DNA from: Lysobacterales bacterium
GTDB taxonomy: Bacteria; Pseudomonadota; Gammaproteobacteria; Xanthomonadales; Wenzhouxiangellaceae
DNA length: 50,230 bases
Assembly: GCA_022360675.1 (NCBI GenBank)
Contig: JAKSCJ010000372.1
Span: 1-50,230, forward strand
Direction of reading: 5' to 3'
In this document: piece by piece, positions 22,923 to 32,701 of the stretch
Numbering within the stretch: position 1 is the first letter of the stretch
Layout of the letters: each line of letters begins with the position of its first letter
Program-made: the position numbers and the translations under genes
Notes under the pieces: generated by a model
What the model was told of the DNA's origin: nothing
Seen by the model: the letters and a program-made list of their open reading frames with translations, nothing else
Database searches by the model: none

Positions 22923-25418
22923 TTACTGGCGCGCCACACGCCGTTGGGGTACACCCGCTAAGGGCACCATCCACATCGATAAATGCCGTTGTAACATACG
23001 GCTACCGTGGCTCGTTGCCTGGTTATTCGGCAGATACTCTTCCAACTGCTCGCAACGTTGTTGCAGTTGTTCGTACAAGGTGGTTTGCTCACCTAAACCC
23101 AGTTTTTGCACAAACTGCCGACTCACCGCTTCACAATCGACCCGTTGGCTGACACTCCACACCAATGTAGCTAACTGCGACATATCGAATAGCGCCAGAT
23201 TATTGGCACTTTCGTTTTGACGAATTAACTCTAAGAAACCACCCAGATACCACCAGTTTTCCGTTTTTTCCAAGATACGATCCAGGTTATTCAAAATATA
23301 GTGCACATAGTCACGGTGGTAGCTATCTAACGCCATGGAACGCACCATGCACGAGAAGATATCAGCGGCTCGAACATGGGGTAGATGCAAGCTGTTTTTG
23401 AGTAGGTTTTGATACAACGCAAGCGCTTTTTTCGTTTGGCCACTGCTTTCATAGGCCAGGCCAATAATGCGTGTAATGGTGGCATACACCGATAGACTGA
23501 ATGTTTGATCGGCTTGCTTAATGGCTTTGTTGAAGTCTTCCTTTGCTGCTTCGTTATCGCCACGGCTAGTATGCAACAAGCCGCTTACAGCAAAGCAATA
23601 CGCTTTTTCATCGTAACGATCACGGTGATTTAAGCTGAGTTGATAATCTAAAATGGCCTGAGCGGTATGGATAGAACCTTGACGCCATGCGGCCATCATC
23701 ATGTCCAACCACGAACCATCAAAATGCTCGTTACCTGCCGGATGCGATAAGCGCGAACGCCATTTATCTTGGCGCGCACGCCAGTCGGCGTATTCACGAT
23801 TAGCATGGGTTAAAGCACCCAGTTGATAACACAAACTAGCGCGTCGGTACGAGCCACGAGCACTGTTTTCAGCCACCGCAAGGCATTCGCTGGAAGACTG
23901 TAATGCCTCTGCCCACACTAAGGCGGCAGAAACATCTAGGCGCTCGGCATGAAAACCAAGCCAGTAGTCGGCCTCATAGCTAATCGCATAGTCGCCATCG
24001 TGTTGTGGATGCATCACCGCACTGGGGCAACCCACCGAGAAACCAACGCCATGCACATTCATTTGGCACAGGGTGCTTTTTAAAACAGCTGCCGTTAAGC
24101 GTTGATCACGTTGGCTCAGTTGTTCATTGCTGCCAGCACGATCAACCAAACAATCGTATTCGCGTCCAAACACCTGCTCCGACAATTGCGCTAAACGTTC
24201 TTCGCCAATGGGTTTGATATCGCAGGGCTTTTGGTAATAGCTACGCATTTGATACAACGCGGCCCACAATAAAAAATACTCACGCTGTGGCGATAACAAA
24301 GTGTGCGCACAACGTTCAGCTAACAGCACATAGTCTTGGGTATGTTCTAAGTCATCTGGATATTGAAACGATAAACGCGTTAAACAAAGCAACACATTAC
24401 AACGCAATACCGAATGCGCTAAAGATTCCAAAGCGCTGGCACCGTGATCTGCAACTAAGTCGATCCACAGGTGTAAATCTTTTTCTTGCTCACCCTGATG
24501 ACAGGCACACAACATAATGATGCTGTCGAGTAAACCTTGGGTTTCAGCATTGAGTTCTTGGCGGTGATATTTATTTAAAAACTGCGCTTCAGCTAATGCT
24601 TGTTCAAAGGCAAAACAGGCATACCAAGCACAGATCGACTGCATGATTAAAGGTAGCTCATTGGGGCGAATACGTTCCAATGCTTTCTCAGCTTTCAGTT
24701 GCCATTGACGACGTTTTTGCTCGCGCTCTTTTATCAACTGTTGTTGCTGCTCGTTAATAACCGGCGTCCATTTAGACGCATCGATATCGGCGCAATCCAG
24801 CGCTAAATCCAACGACGACAACCAATAAAACAAGGCATCTTTTTCTAGCACGCTACCACTGCGCTGCTGCCGAAACCAACGTCTTGCCTCAGAGCTTTGT
24901 AGCTGCGGAATACCGACCAAAAGCTCGCCGTGTTTGCTATTACACAGCTTTGCCATACGCAGTAATACTTCGCGACTATGTTGATCGAGCTGAGATAAGT
25001 CGGGAATCATCACGGCCACAGGGTGGCAAGCCATGAGCTGTACTAATAGCTCTGCGGCATGTTGATATAAAGAATCACGGACACCCCAGGCATGATTAAG
25101 ATGGCGACTAAAGGTTTCGTGATTGCACTGCGCCTTCACATCCAAAGCAATAGGATGAGAATTCGCATAGGCCTCAGGAACAGGAAAATGAATATAGTGC
25201 AGGAGGTCTTGATGTTGCGCGGTTAAAGCTAACCAATGTTCGGTACCTAAACGGCTTTGAAACCACAAGTACATCATCCGAACACCATACCAAGCCTCCA
25301 TGGAATGGCTGTGTTCATTATGTAGAGTCAACGCTGGGCAGTCTTGACTCAGATGTTGATCCATCAAACGTTGAATTGAAACAACAGGGCTACCGTAAAA
25401 AACGCGCGCCGGAATCAT
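22923..25418 (-). CDS. Large protein resembling a degenerate STAND-type ATPase with TPR-like C-terminal repeats
   Basis: 831 residues from the ATG at 25418, chosen because AAAGGA stands seven bases before it; eight further upstream codons have no ribosome site. The first 200 residues look like a signalling ATPase module: a hydrophobic strand followed by Asp in VAVMIPDLSQLD is Walker-B-like and is followed by helices and GELLVGIPQL, but no GxxxxGK[ST] Walker A is seen. The rest is helical, with TPR-like units such as AYCFAVSGLLHTSRGDNEAA and GLAYESSGQTKKALALYQNL. No signal peptide or DNA-binding C-terminus is visible. MalT-type regulators have a similar middle part but end in a LuxR HTH, absent here. 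Function unknown; probably a cytoplasmic scaffold or signal protein. Confidence 0.75.
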   Translation of the reverse strand: MIPARVFYGSPVVSIQRLMDQHLSQDCPALTLHNEHSHSMEAWYGVRMMYLWFQSRLGTEHWLALTAQHQDLLHYIHFPVPEAYANSHPIALDVKAQCNHETFSRHLNHAWGVRDSLYQHAAELLVQLMACHPVAVMIPDLSQLDQHSREVLLRMAKLCNSKHGELLVGIPQLQSSEARRWFRQQRSGSVLEKDALFYWLSSLDLALDCADIDASKWTPVINEQQQQLIKEREQKRRQWQLKAEKALERIRPNELPLIMQSICAWYACFAFEQALAEAQFLNKYHRQELNAETQGLLDSIIMLCACHQGEQEKDLHLWIDLVADHGASALESLAHSVLRCNVLLCLTRLSFQYPDDLEHTQDYVLLAERCAHTLLSPQREYFLLWAALYQMRSYYQKPCDIKPIGEERLAQLSEQVFGREYDCLVDRAGSNEQLSQRDQRLTAAVLKSTLCQMNVHGVGFSVGCPSAVMHPQHDGDYAISYEADYWLGFHAERLDVSAALVWAEALQSSSECLAVAENSARGSYRRASLCYQLGALTHANREYADWRARQDKWRSRLSHPAGNEHFDGSWLDMMMAAWRQGSIHTAQAILDYQLSLNHRDRYDEKAYCFAVSGLLHTSRGDNEAAKEDFNKAIKQADQTFSLSVYATITRIIGLAYESSGQTKKALALYQNLLKNSLHLPHVRAADIFSCMVRSMALDSYHRDYVHYILNNLDRILEKTENWWYLGGFLELIRQNESANNLALFDMSQLATLVWSVSQRVDCEAVSRQFVQKLGLGEQTTLYEQLQQRCEQLEEYLPNNQATSHGSRMLQRHLSMWMVPLAGVPQRRVARQ

Positions 25419-26027
25419 ATAGTCATCCTTTATCAGACGCATCTATCGTTGTTGCTGAAGCGGATCAATACTCACAGTTGCCCTGTTACTGCGAGTGTTT
25501 TAATCGCTATTTAAAGTCACCTTGTGCCTGTTTGAAATGCTGGTACTTAAGCAAGCTATAGGTGAAACCACACTTGTTTAAGCAAGCATGCTTCAACGAT
25601 AGAAGAATCAGAACTGTTTATCTATGAATTAGTTAATCCCCCAAACATTTTTAATACTTATTATCAAATACTTTTTTTAAGTTGCCCATTTCTTACAATG
25701 CAGCTCAAATGTAACCCAATCTTTGAGTGTACCCACCACCATTTGAGTGCATTTGCAACTTTAATAAAACACAAAGTTAAGCGAATTACAAATAACTCCG
25801 AGTACATTGTTATCAGTATTTACAACCGCATTTAAAATGCCAATGAATGTTGATAAGAAGAAAAAAATTCGTCCAGATAAGCTACAAATTCACTAATCAG
25901 ATTAACAATAAAAATAATTAAAGATAAAAAAGCCAATACTAAAAATTTCCCTATTGCTTAGATCAATCTGTTAGCTGGTTACGGTTTTCAGTGTCACCTG
26001 GTTCAAAAAATGTGAGTAAGCCGCATC
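25419..26027. other. AT-rich intergenic region
   Basis: About 610 bp between the start of the 831-residue gene and the 3' end of the SUMF1 gene. It must hold the promoter of the former. I see no gene, RNA or clear repeat; the stretch 25620-25990 is very AT-rich. Confidence 0.5.
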
Positions 26028-26057
26028 AAAAAAGCCTGGCTTAAACCAGGCTTTTTT
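26028..26057. terminator. Rho-independent terminator of the SUMF1 gene
   Basis: A perfect 12-bp stem AAAAAAGCCTGG / CCAGGCTTTTTT with a 6-base loop. Symmetric A and T runs let it work in both directions; its natural user is the minus-strand gene ending at 26103. Confidence 0.88.
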
Positions 26058-26102
26058 AGTGTGATTACTGCTACAGAGAAACGGCTGTGCTATGGCTCTC
26101 AG

Positions 26103-27923
26103 CTATAAATCGCGAACCACCCGAAAACCAACACGAGCACCGCGCGTATCGGGTGATGCGGTAATGCGGAATGCAGAGCGCGACATAGCAGTGGTACTGG
26201 TCCAATCGCCACCGCGAATCACGCGCGACATGCAACCTTGGTTAATCCATGCGGAGCCGTCGTCGGGAGCGCGCACATAGGTATCGTGCCAGCAATCTTG
26301 CACCCATTCTTTAACGTTACCGTTTAAATCGTGCAAACCGAAGGGATTCGCGGGGAAGGAAGCCACAGGAGCCGGCCCCCAGAATCCATCGTCGTAATCT
26401 TCGAAGGCTTCGTTCCAGCGTCGGCGGGAGCGCGACATATCACGATCGCCGGTCAGGTTTTCCACCACATCGGAAGGATTACCCTCACCCCACCAATACA
26501 CCGACTGCGTACCACCACGCATGGCATATTCGAACTCGGCTTCAGAAGGTAGGCGATAGCGACGCCCGGTCATTTCTGACAACCACTGCACATAGCGGCT
26601 GGCGTCGTTCCACGAAATATGGATCACCGGTTCGTTATCGTCGGCACGCTGCCCCGCATAGGCCTCGCGCCAAGTGGCACGCGCCTTGCTTAAACGGCCG
26701 GAGTCTTCATCATAAACCGTGCTGTCGCCGCCACGTTCGGCCTCGGTACGATATCCAGTGAAGTCGACAAAGCGTTTGAAATCGCCCACGGTGATTTCAG
26801 TGCGCCCCATGGCAAAGCCACGGTTAAAAGTCACTCGATGCTGCGGGCCTTCGTTGGAGATCCGCTCGGCTTCTGAATCCGGCGAACCCATCATGAAGCT
26901 ACCCGCAGGTAACACAATCATGTTGGGGCCTTGGCCGCCGCCATCTTGGAAGTTGTCACTAAACGCCTGGCCAGGCTTAAAACCGCCATACACCCGAGCA
27001 TCTTGCAGGCTTTCGCGCAAACGCTCGACTTGATCGGCATTGCCACCCAGGGCGATAAGTTCGTTCAGCTGGGCTTCGGCATCGGTAAATTCACCCGCAT
27101 CGATAGACTGACCAATACTCACCTGTAACGATTGGGCCCGATCAGCGCCAATTTGCTGAACTTGTTGCCGCGCATTGGCAACCGCATCGGCATCGGAGCC
27201 CGGCAATTGCTCGGCCTGAACGATAATCGCCTCGGCCCCTTCGAAGTCCAGGTCGCCAGCCGTTGTCAGTGCTTGTTCGAGCAATGCTTGTTGCACTTGC
27301 TGTAAACCCGCAGCGGCAGCGGCGTTTTCTGCATCAAGTTCTAGCACTTGGCTGAAGAAGTGGGCGGCACTTTCGTCTGCAGGGGTGATGAATTGATCTT
27401 GCTGCAACGCTGTTTGGCCGGAGGTGAGCAATTGATTGATATTGCGGCGGCGATTAATTTGACCACCGATTTCTGCCACTGAAGGACGCTCGGGCTGTAA
27501 AGTGCCCACGACTTGCAGTAGTTGATTGGCCAAAACTAGGTTACCATCACCCAGCGCTGAACGAGCCTGCGCTTCGACGTTATCTAGTAAGGCATTGAGA
27601 TCGGCTTCAATTTGTTGGCTACCCGGGTTATAAGCCAGGTCTTCCAACAGGTTGTGTAGTTGTTCGTTTTGCGCCGCGTCCGGTAGCGTCACATTTGGTG
27701 TTTCCACCGCCGGCTGTTGAGCCGCTAAATCGGTTGGAAAATCTAAAGAATATTCCTGTTGTTCGGAGACAGTATCGCCCAAACGACGCACACGACGTCC
27801 GTCATCTTCCTCGGAATCATCCTGAGCCCAAACTACTTGTAACGGAGCGGCCAGTAGCAGGCCGGCTGCGATGAGGGGGAACACCCGGGGACTGATCTGC
27901 TTCTTTGGCTTCGATTTTGTCAT
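26103..27923 (-). CDS. Exported protein with C-terminal SUMF1/FGE-type domain
   Basis: 606 residues from the ATG at 27923, which has a GAGGA site; an ATG at 27956 would put 11 charged residues before the signal peptide. Residues about 8-34 are a signal peptide ending VVWAQ. Residues about 60-310 are Gln/Ala-rich helices with internal repetition (LLTSGQTALQQDQF, ALTTAGDLDFEGAEAIIVQA). Residues about 335-606 form the formylglycine-generating-enzyme-like domain: IVLPAGSFMMGS, GPQHRVTFNRGFAMGRTEIT, YRLPSEAEFEYAMRGG, LNGNVKEWVQDCW, and RVIRGGDW near the end. Many bacterial members are not sulfatase activators but binding modules attached to repeat domains. Role unknown; probably periplasmic. It is divergent from rnd. 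Confidence 0.87.
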   Translation of the reverse strand: MTKSKPKKQISPRVFPLIAAGLLLAAPLQVVWAQDDSEEDDGRRVRRLGDTVSEQQEYSLDFPTDLAAQQPAVETPNVTLPDAAQNEQLHNLLEDLAYNPGSQQIEADLNALLDNVEAQARSALGDGNLVLANQLLQVVGTLQPERPSVAEIGGQINRRRNINQLLTSGQTALQQDQFITPADESAAHFFSQVLELDAENAAAAAGLQQVQQALLEQALTTAGDLDFEGAEAIIVQAEQLPGSDADAVANARQQVQQIGADRAQSLQVSIGQSIDAGEFTDAEAQLNELIALGGNADQVERLRESLQDARVYGGFKPGQAFSDNFQDGGGQGPNMIVLPAGSFMMGSPDSEAERISNEGPQHRVTFNRGFAMGRTEITVGDFKRFVDFTGYRTEAERGGDSTVYDEDSGRLSKARATWREAYAGQRADDNEPVIHISWNDASRYVQWLSEMTGRRYRLPSEAEFEYAMRGGTQSVYWWGEGNPSDVVENLTGDRDMSRSRRRWNEAFEDYDDGFWGPAPVASFPANPFGLHDLNGNVKEWVQDCWHDTYVRAPDDGSAWINQGCMSRVIRGGDWTSTTAMSRSAFRITASPDTRGARVGFRVVRDL

Positions 27924-28025
27924 TCTGATATCTTCCTCGCGTACAGCAAAGGTCACGCGTCTGGTGTGCCGTATTGTTGTCTTGCTAGGTAACCAAGGGC
28001 CAACTCAATTAAGAGTATAAAGCTG

Positions 28026-29180
28026 GTGTCAAATCAAGTTATAAACAATCATGACTCTGCACTCAAGCTGGCAGAGCTTGCGTGCGAGTCGCCGGTATGG
28101 ATTCAAAACCCACAGCAATTAGAAGATTGCATTCAACAATGGAAACAATCTTGTCTACTTGCTATCGATACCGAATTCATGCGGGAGCGAACCTATTATC
28201 CACAGCTGGCATTAGTTCAAATTAGTGATGGAAAACAGGTCTGGCTAGTCGATAGTGTTACATTAGGTGATCATCAGAGTCTAGCGCAAATATTGCTTGA
28301 CCCCTCTGTCATCAAAGTTTTGCACAGCCCAAGAGAAGACTTAGAAGTTCTACAGCTCAGTGTTGGCGCGCTTCCCAGCCCTATCTTCGATACCAAAGCG
28401 GCCGCGGCTTTATGTGGCCTTTCATTACAAAGCAGCTACGGATCATTGTTGGCTGACACCTTAAATGTCCATTTAGATAAAGAACAAGCCCGCAGCGATT
28501 GGCTAAAACGCCCGTTGAGCCCAGAGCAAGTCGCCTATGCTTGTAACGATGTCGCCTATTTGCCGATCTTGGCATCTGTGCTTGAACAACAACTGAAAAC
28601 ATTGGAGCGCTGGGAGTGGTTCCAAGCCGATATGGCTCGCTTGGTAGAACTTAGCTTAAATCCCATAAGCCCCGAACTGCTTTACACCACTATTTCAGGC
28701 GCTGGTCGTTTATACGATGTTGAACTGAGCGTGTTACAGGCTTTGTGCCAGTGGCGTGAGATCACCGCACAACAAGCCAATTTGCCTAAAACTTTCATCA
28801 TTAGAAATGACGGGCTGATGAAGTTGGTGGAATGCATGCCAGCAAGCACCGAACGTTTACAGCAACTCAATATTCTCAAGCCTTCGCAAATACGGCGCCA
28901 TGGCAAAGCAATCGTGGACTGTATTCGCGACGCCCAAAGCAAGCCACCGCCACCACCCGTACCACGCTTAGATATCGCCCAGCAGCAAGCCTTAAAAAAA
29001 GCGCAAAAGTTTTTACGCAACAAAGCAGAAGGTTTGCGTTTAGAGCCCAGCGTTCTGGCGAGCCGGAGAGATTTAGAGCGTTGGCTTAAAGATGGTGAGC
29101 AACACATTCCACCTCGCCTACAGGGCTGGCGCTGGGAACTACTAGGTGAAGACTTGGGAGCCATTTTGCATCGGCAATAA
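28026..29180 (+). CDS. rnd: Ribonuclease D
   Basis: 384 residues, close to E. coli RNase D (375). The DEDD exonuclease motifs are present: LLAIDTEFMRERTYYP, VLHSPREDLEVL, and AYACNDVAYL; an HRDC domain follows around residues 220-300. The enzyme is a 3'-to-5' exoribonuclease for maturation of tRNA and other stable RNA 3' ends. The frame begins with GTG at 28026; no in-frame ATG occurs before the first catalytic motif, so GTG is the best start, though its ribosome site is weak. It is divergent from the SUMF1 gene and followed by a terminator. Confidence 0.95.
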   Translation: MSNQVINNHDSALKLAELACESPVWIQNPQQLEDCIQQWKQSCLLAIDTEFMRERTYYPQLALVQISDGKQVWLVDSVTLGDHQSLAQILLDPSVIKVLHSPREDLEVLQLSVGALPSPIFDTKAAAALCGLSLQSSYGSLLADTLNVHLDKEQARSDWLKRPLSPEQVAYACNDVAYLPILASVLEQQLKTLERWEWFQADMARLVELSLNPISPELLYTTISGAGRLYDVELSVLQALCQWREITAQQANLPKTFIIRNDGLMKLVECMPASTERLQQLNILKPSQIRRHGKAIVDCIRDAQSKPPPPPVPRLDIAQQQALKKAQKFLRNKAEGLRLEPSVLASRRDLERWLKDGEQHIPPRLQGWRWELLGEDLGAILHRQ

Positions 29181-29285
29181 TGATGCCTTTGTTTATAACA
29201 CCACGTTTATAACACCACCCAAACATCAAAACAGTTTAATTTAGCAAAAAATAAACAAAACACGACGGTTTTTATAATATATTCC

Positions 29286-29311
29286 AGGCCCGTGAACTTG
29301 CGGGCCTTTAT
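29286..29311 (+). terminator. Rho-independent terminator after rnd
   Basis: Stem AGGCCCG / CGGGCCT with an 8-base loop, followed by TTATTT, about 105 bp after the rnd stop codon. Confidence 0.7.
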
Positions 29312-29359
29312 TTAGTCATTACATCGAATTGTTTTTAATTTTAAAAAAATGGCTAATTT

Positions 29360-30532
29360 ATGCGTAACTCCCTGCTACTCGCCACACTTTCAGCGCTTTC
29401 CATCAATCTGCTTTTATCGACTGAAACTCAAGCTCATGCCAGCACACCATCAACGTGTAAAGCGTTTCCTCACGACAGCATTACACGATGGGCAACTGGT
29501 GAGGAAGGTGTTATCCAACCAGCAAATCCCTTAAGCCAAAAACTTAGCCGCTGGTTGGTCGATTATGAAGAAGCGTTTTCCCAACAAAAACTAAAACGCA
29601 ATGTAGCACTTAAAGCTGAATCAACGCACTGTCGTTTAACGCTGAGCTATTACGATCAAAACGAACAACTCAGCTTACGCTGGCAATGGACAGCCAAAGC
29701 CGGGGCAGACGGCCAGTGGCTGATCGACTTACCCCTCCAAGCCAATACCAACACCTGGAAAACCCAGCGTATCGGCGCCGTCACCTATCATTTTGAAAAC
29801 TCCTTAAACACCACCAGGGCACAGCGCTTTGCAACGAAATACGCAAACATTGCAGAAACGTTCCAACAAGAAGTCGAGGCTATCGATTTTTATATCGTCG
29901 ACGATTACCAGCACTTCTTATCCTTAGTGGGTATCGATTTCTCCGCTAAATATCAAAACAACCGCCGCGACGGTTACGGCATTGTGGCCAATACCATTTT
30001 CTCGGTCATGCAAGACCCCGATTTTTCTCACGACACCGTGCATTACTATGCTGCCAAAGTGCATTCCCAGCGCAACTGGCCTGCAGAAGAAGGTGTCGCT
30101 TACTTATGGGGAAACGCCTATTACACCAATAAGCAAGCTTATGCCGCCGATTACCCGGAAATGATGCAGGCGCTACTGGAACTCGTTGAAGATAAAAAGC
30201 AACAGGGTGAGCCTATTGATTGGTTGCGGTGGTGGCAGGATAACCCCAAAGCTTTTTTCGCCGAGACAACGACGAACGCCCCCAACATGGCCCCCGAAAC
30301 CTCGATTCGCGCCTTAATCAGTGCCATGTTGTGCGAACAGGTTTGGCAGCAACACGGTATTAAAGGGCTTAAACAGCTCATGAATGCCGGTCGTGGTGAA
30401 GCAGCGTTTTTCGCCGCAATTGAATCGACGCTTGGCATCAGCTCGAAGAATTTCAATCAGCGCTTGGATAGCATTATCAATCAATACCGCTCAGCGCTTG
30501 AAAGCGCCATCACTAACAAGACCTTGCATTAA
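29360..30532 (+). CDS. Exported protein with a gluzincin-like HDxxH...EEG motif
   Basis: 390 residues. A signal peptide covers residues 1-26 (likely cleavage TQAHA). About 60-150 look like a beta-rich domain. At 224-228 the sequence HDTVH stands where zinc peptidases of the gluzincin type carry HExxH, and 15 residues later EEGVAYLWG (Glu244) resembles the third zinc ligand region (W-x-x-EG-x-A). The residue that is normally the catalytic Glu is Asp225. The rest is helical. This suggests an M1/M61-like fold, either weakly active or a non-catalytic relative; I do not recognise a named family. The start has no strong ribosome site. Probably periplasmic. Confidence 0.75.
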   Translation: MRNSLLLATLSALSINLLLSTETQAHASTPSTCKAFPHDSITRWATGEEGVIQPANPLSQKLSRWLVDYEEAFSQQKLKRNVALKAESTHCRLTLSYYDQNEQLSLRWQWTAKAGADGQWLIDLPLQANTNTWKTQRIGAVTYHFENSLNTTRAQRFATKYANIAETFQQEVEAIDFYIVDDYQHFLSLVGIDFSAKYQNNRRDGYGIVANTIFSVMQDPDFSHDTVHYYAAKVHSQRNWPAEEGVAYLWGNAYYTNKQAYAADYPEMMQALLELVEDKKQQGEPIDWLRWWQDNPKAFFAETTTNAPNMAPETSIRALISAMLCEQVWQQHGIKGLKQLMNAGRGEAAFFAAIESTLGISSKNFNQRLDSIINQYRSALESAITNKTLH

Positions 30533-30701
30533 ATATTTCGATAAGATGGGAGCGCTTGGGCCATGCGGTTGGCCTTTTGGCGGTTAAACTTTTGGCGGCT
30601 GAACATTCAACCTTGGGTTTCCAGCTGATGGTTTTTCAATCCACCGTTTTCCAACCCCGGCAAAGCAAATGTGTCGTTCCTTATAGAAAGTGAGTTTCTT
30701 G

Positions 30702-31628
30702 ATGCCAACATGCCAACAATCTGCATTCCAACATTTACGGCTGGCTGTGCTGAGCGGTTTCTTACTGGCTTATGCCGGCCAGAGTGCTGCACAGTTTGAA
30801 TTACCCGCCACCGATATTTGGCTGCTGGACCTCACCGAGCGTGACGGCCAAGTTCAGCTGGACGAACGCAATGCGCCCGTGCGCTTAACGCGTCATCCCG
30901 GCTACGACAACCAGCCCAGCTTCAGCCATGACGGGCGTCAGTTATATTTCACCCGAGGTGATGCCGAAGGCTACACCAATATTATGCAGGCCCAGCTCGA
31001 CACACTGGATTTTGCCATCAAGCCTGTGGTGGAAACACCGCTGAGCGAGTTCTCGGCACTGAGTCATTGGAATCCTGCGCTTAACACCATCACTATGGTG
31101 CAGGTGCAAGAAGACGGCGCTCAGTGGTTGGTTAGTTACAATCCCGACAACGGTAATATCACGCGCCGCGATGAAAACGACCAAGTGGGCTACCACAGCT
31201 GGTTCGACAAAGGCAGTGTGGTTTTCACTGTAGCCGACCCCGCTCGCCTAGAGTACTGGCCTGCTCACGCCGAAAATGCTCAGTTGATTGCCGAAGATGC
31301 GGATCGGGGAATGCTCACCGCAGGCGACGGCAAACATCCACCGCAAAAAGTGTGGCTGAGTACCCGCGATGAGAGCGGAACCAGTGTTCACACCTGGGAT
31401 GGTCAACGCTTAAGCTTCGTCACCAAGCTTCCCGATGGCAGCCAAGACTTTGCTCGCGACGACCAAGGCCAGCTTTGGACAGGTGTTGGCAGCAAGCTTT
31501 ATCGCTGGTCTTCCCAACAGGCGCAATGGCGTATGGCTGCTGACTTATCCGCCTATCGCATCCGCAACATCACACGCTTAGCAATTCATCCTGCCAGCCG
31601 TCGACTCGCCCTGGTGGCCGCACCTTAA
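30702..31628 (+). CDS. Exported PD40/TolB-like beta-propeller protein
   Basis: 308 residues from the ATG at 30702; a GTG at 30690 adds four residues. A signal peptide spans residues about 9-30 (LRLAVLSGFLLAYAGQSAAQ). The mature part shows propeller blades: RLTRHPGYDNQPSFSHDGRQ followed by LYFTRGD (a PD40 motif as in TolB), then weaker blades with LEYWPAHAENAQ and RIRNITRLAIHPASRRLALV. Such proteins act as periplasmic binding modules. The protein at the right edge of the window is of the same general type. No enzyme motif. It ends before a strong hairpin at 31650. Confidence 0.78.
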   Translation: MPTCQQSAFQHLRLAVLSGFLLAYAGQSAAQFELPATDIWLLDLTERDGQVQLDERNAPVRLTRHPGYDNQPSFSHDGRQLYFTRGDAEGYTNIMQAQLDTLDFAIKPVVETPLSEFSALSHWNPALNTITMVQVQEDGAQWLVSYNPDNGNITRRDENDQVGYHSWFDKGSVVFTVADPARLEYWPAHAENAQLIAEDADRGMLTAGDGKHPPQKVWLSTRDESGTSVHTWDGQRLSFVTKLPDGSQDFARDDQGQLWTGVGSKLYRWSSQQAQWRMAADLSAYRIRNITRLAIHPASRRLALVAAP

Positions 31629-31649
31629 TTAATGATTAATCGTCATTGT

Positions 31650-31691
31650 TGATCGTCGCTGTTAAGCAGTGACGATCAGCTGACATTTTTT
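31650..31691 (+). terminator. Probable terminator after the PD40 gene
   Basis: Stem TGATCGTCGCTG / CAGTGACGATCA (12 bp with one G-U pair), loop TTAAG, followed after seven bases by TTTTTT. Confidence 0.6.
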
Positions 31692-32701
31692 AAGCTTACA
31701 CTTTCAACCTTGAAGCCGTTCAAGCTCAGTTATTCAATATCGACACTTAACCGCCGGTACGTAAAAAGCCATTAGCTTTAACCGTTCTACTTCGTGTTTT
31801 ACACATTAAATATATAGCGCTCTATCAAAGCAGCTGACATTCTTACTAGCGCCACCCAGGCTTGTACGCTAGCCATAACGTCAATCACCACCATTCAAGC
31901 CAATACGCGAAGTTCACATAAAGACTAAAAGCAAATAAAGACCAGTTACGAACCATCACAAGCACCATGAAACGCTTAATTAGGAGCTGCTTAGAAGCCT
32001 GTTATTCCAATGGGTAATAATGAATTGAAGCTCGCATATTTCTTATGAGCAGGTTTTCGCCATTTGCACGCTCTTTTTGGGCATTTATAAATAGGCCACT
32101 TTTTCAAGTGGCCGTAAAACCCAATTGATGTCGCTTGAAAATTTACTTTGTCCCATTATCAGCAAACGCAAATTGCTTTCATAGATTTTTTATACTCTAA
32201 ACGATACATAAGTTAATACTAACGTCGTGCTTCGAGATTAAACAAGCATCAATAAAAACCACATCAATAATTAGCCTTAAAAAATAATAAAAAATAAATC
32301 GGCGATTATTTATTAGCTTAGAAACGCTTGAACAAGTACCGATTAATGCCGTATAAGCGCTCAACACATAGGCGCTGATATTTCGTTCCGAATGGTCCAA
32401 TATTGCCGATTTTTTATTCTCAACTGAATTTAGAAAATAAAGCTACAAAGCCTTATTAGGTAAAAAAAACGGCCAATGAGGCTTTGTTAGGCGCTTTTTT
32501 CGATCTAAGAACGCTCAATTTACATTTGTTAACAAATATTCTTGAACGCCCGTATAACATTTGTAATAGAGTAAAAATCAAGTATCAGGGATAAGGAAAT
32601 GTTGATACACTGCGTTTGCAGAAAACAGCAATTGGTGCTGGATGCACATAACAACAGTTTTCTATCAACTGCATGGACCTAACTTAGGGAAGGAGCACAC
32701 C
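31692..32701. other. Long intergenic region upstream of the HypX-like gene
   Basis: About 1 kb of AT-rich DNA without a supported gene. It holds a perfect hairpin GGCCACTT-TTTC-AAGTGGCC (32094-32113) without a T run, a palindrome and promoter-like boxes (32524-32569), and a loose inverted repeat CAAAGCCT / AGGCTTTG (32446-32486). A regulatory RNA could hide here but I cannot demonstrate one. Confidence 0.45.
32524..32569 (+). promoter_or_regulatory. Palindrome and promoter-like boxes upstream of the HypX-like gene
   Basis: A perfect 14-bp palindrome ATTTGTTAACAAAT (32524-32537) is followed by TTGAAC (32542-32547), 16 bp, and TAATAG (32564-32569). The palindrome stands just before the -35 box, where an activator could bind. 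The gene starts about 130 bp further. Confidence 0.4.

Noticed and set aside
28682-29164. 160-codon frame opposite rnd
   Set aside because: Fully inside rnd on the other strand, with a Ser- and Arg-rich shadow composition.
32094-32113. Perfect hairpin GGCCACTT-TTTC-AAGTGGCC as a terminator
   Set aside because: No T run on either strand and no gene ending nearby; mentioned only as structure within the intergenic region.
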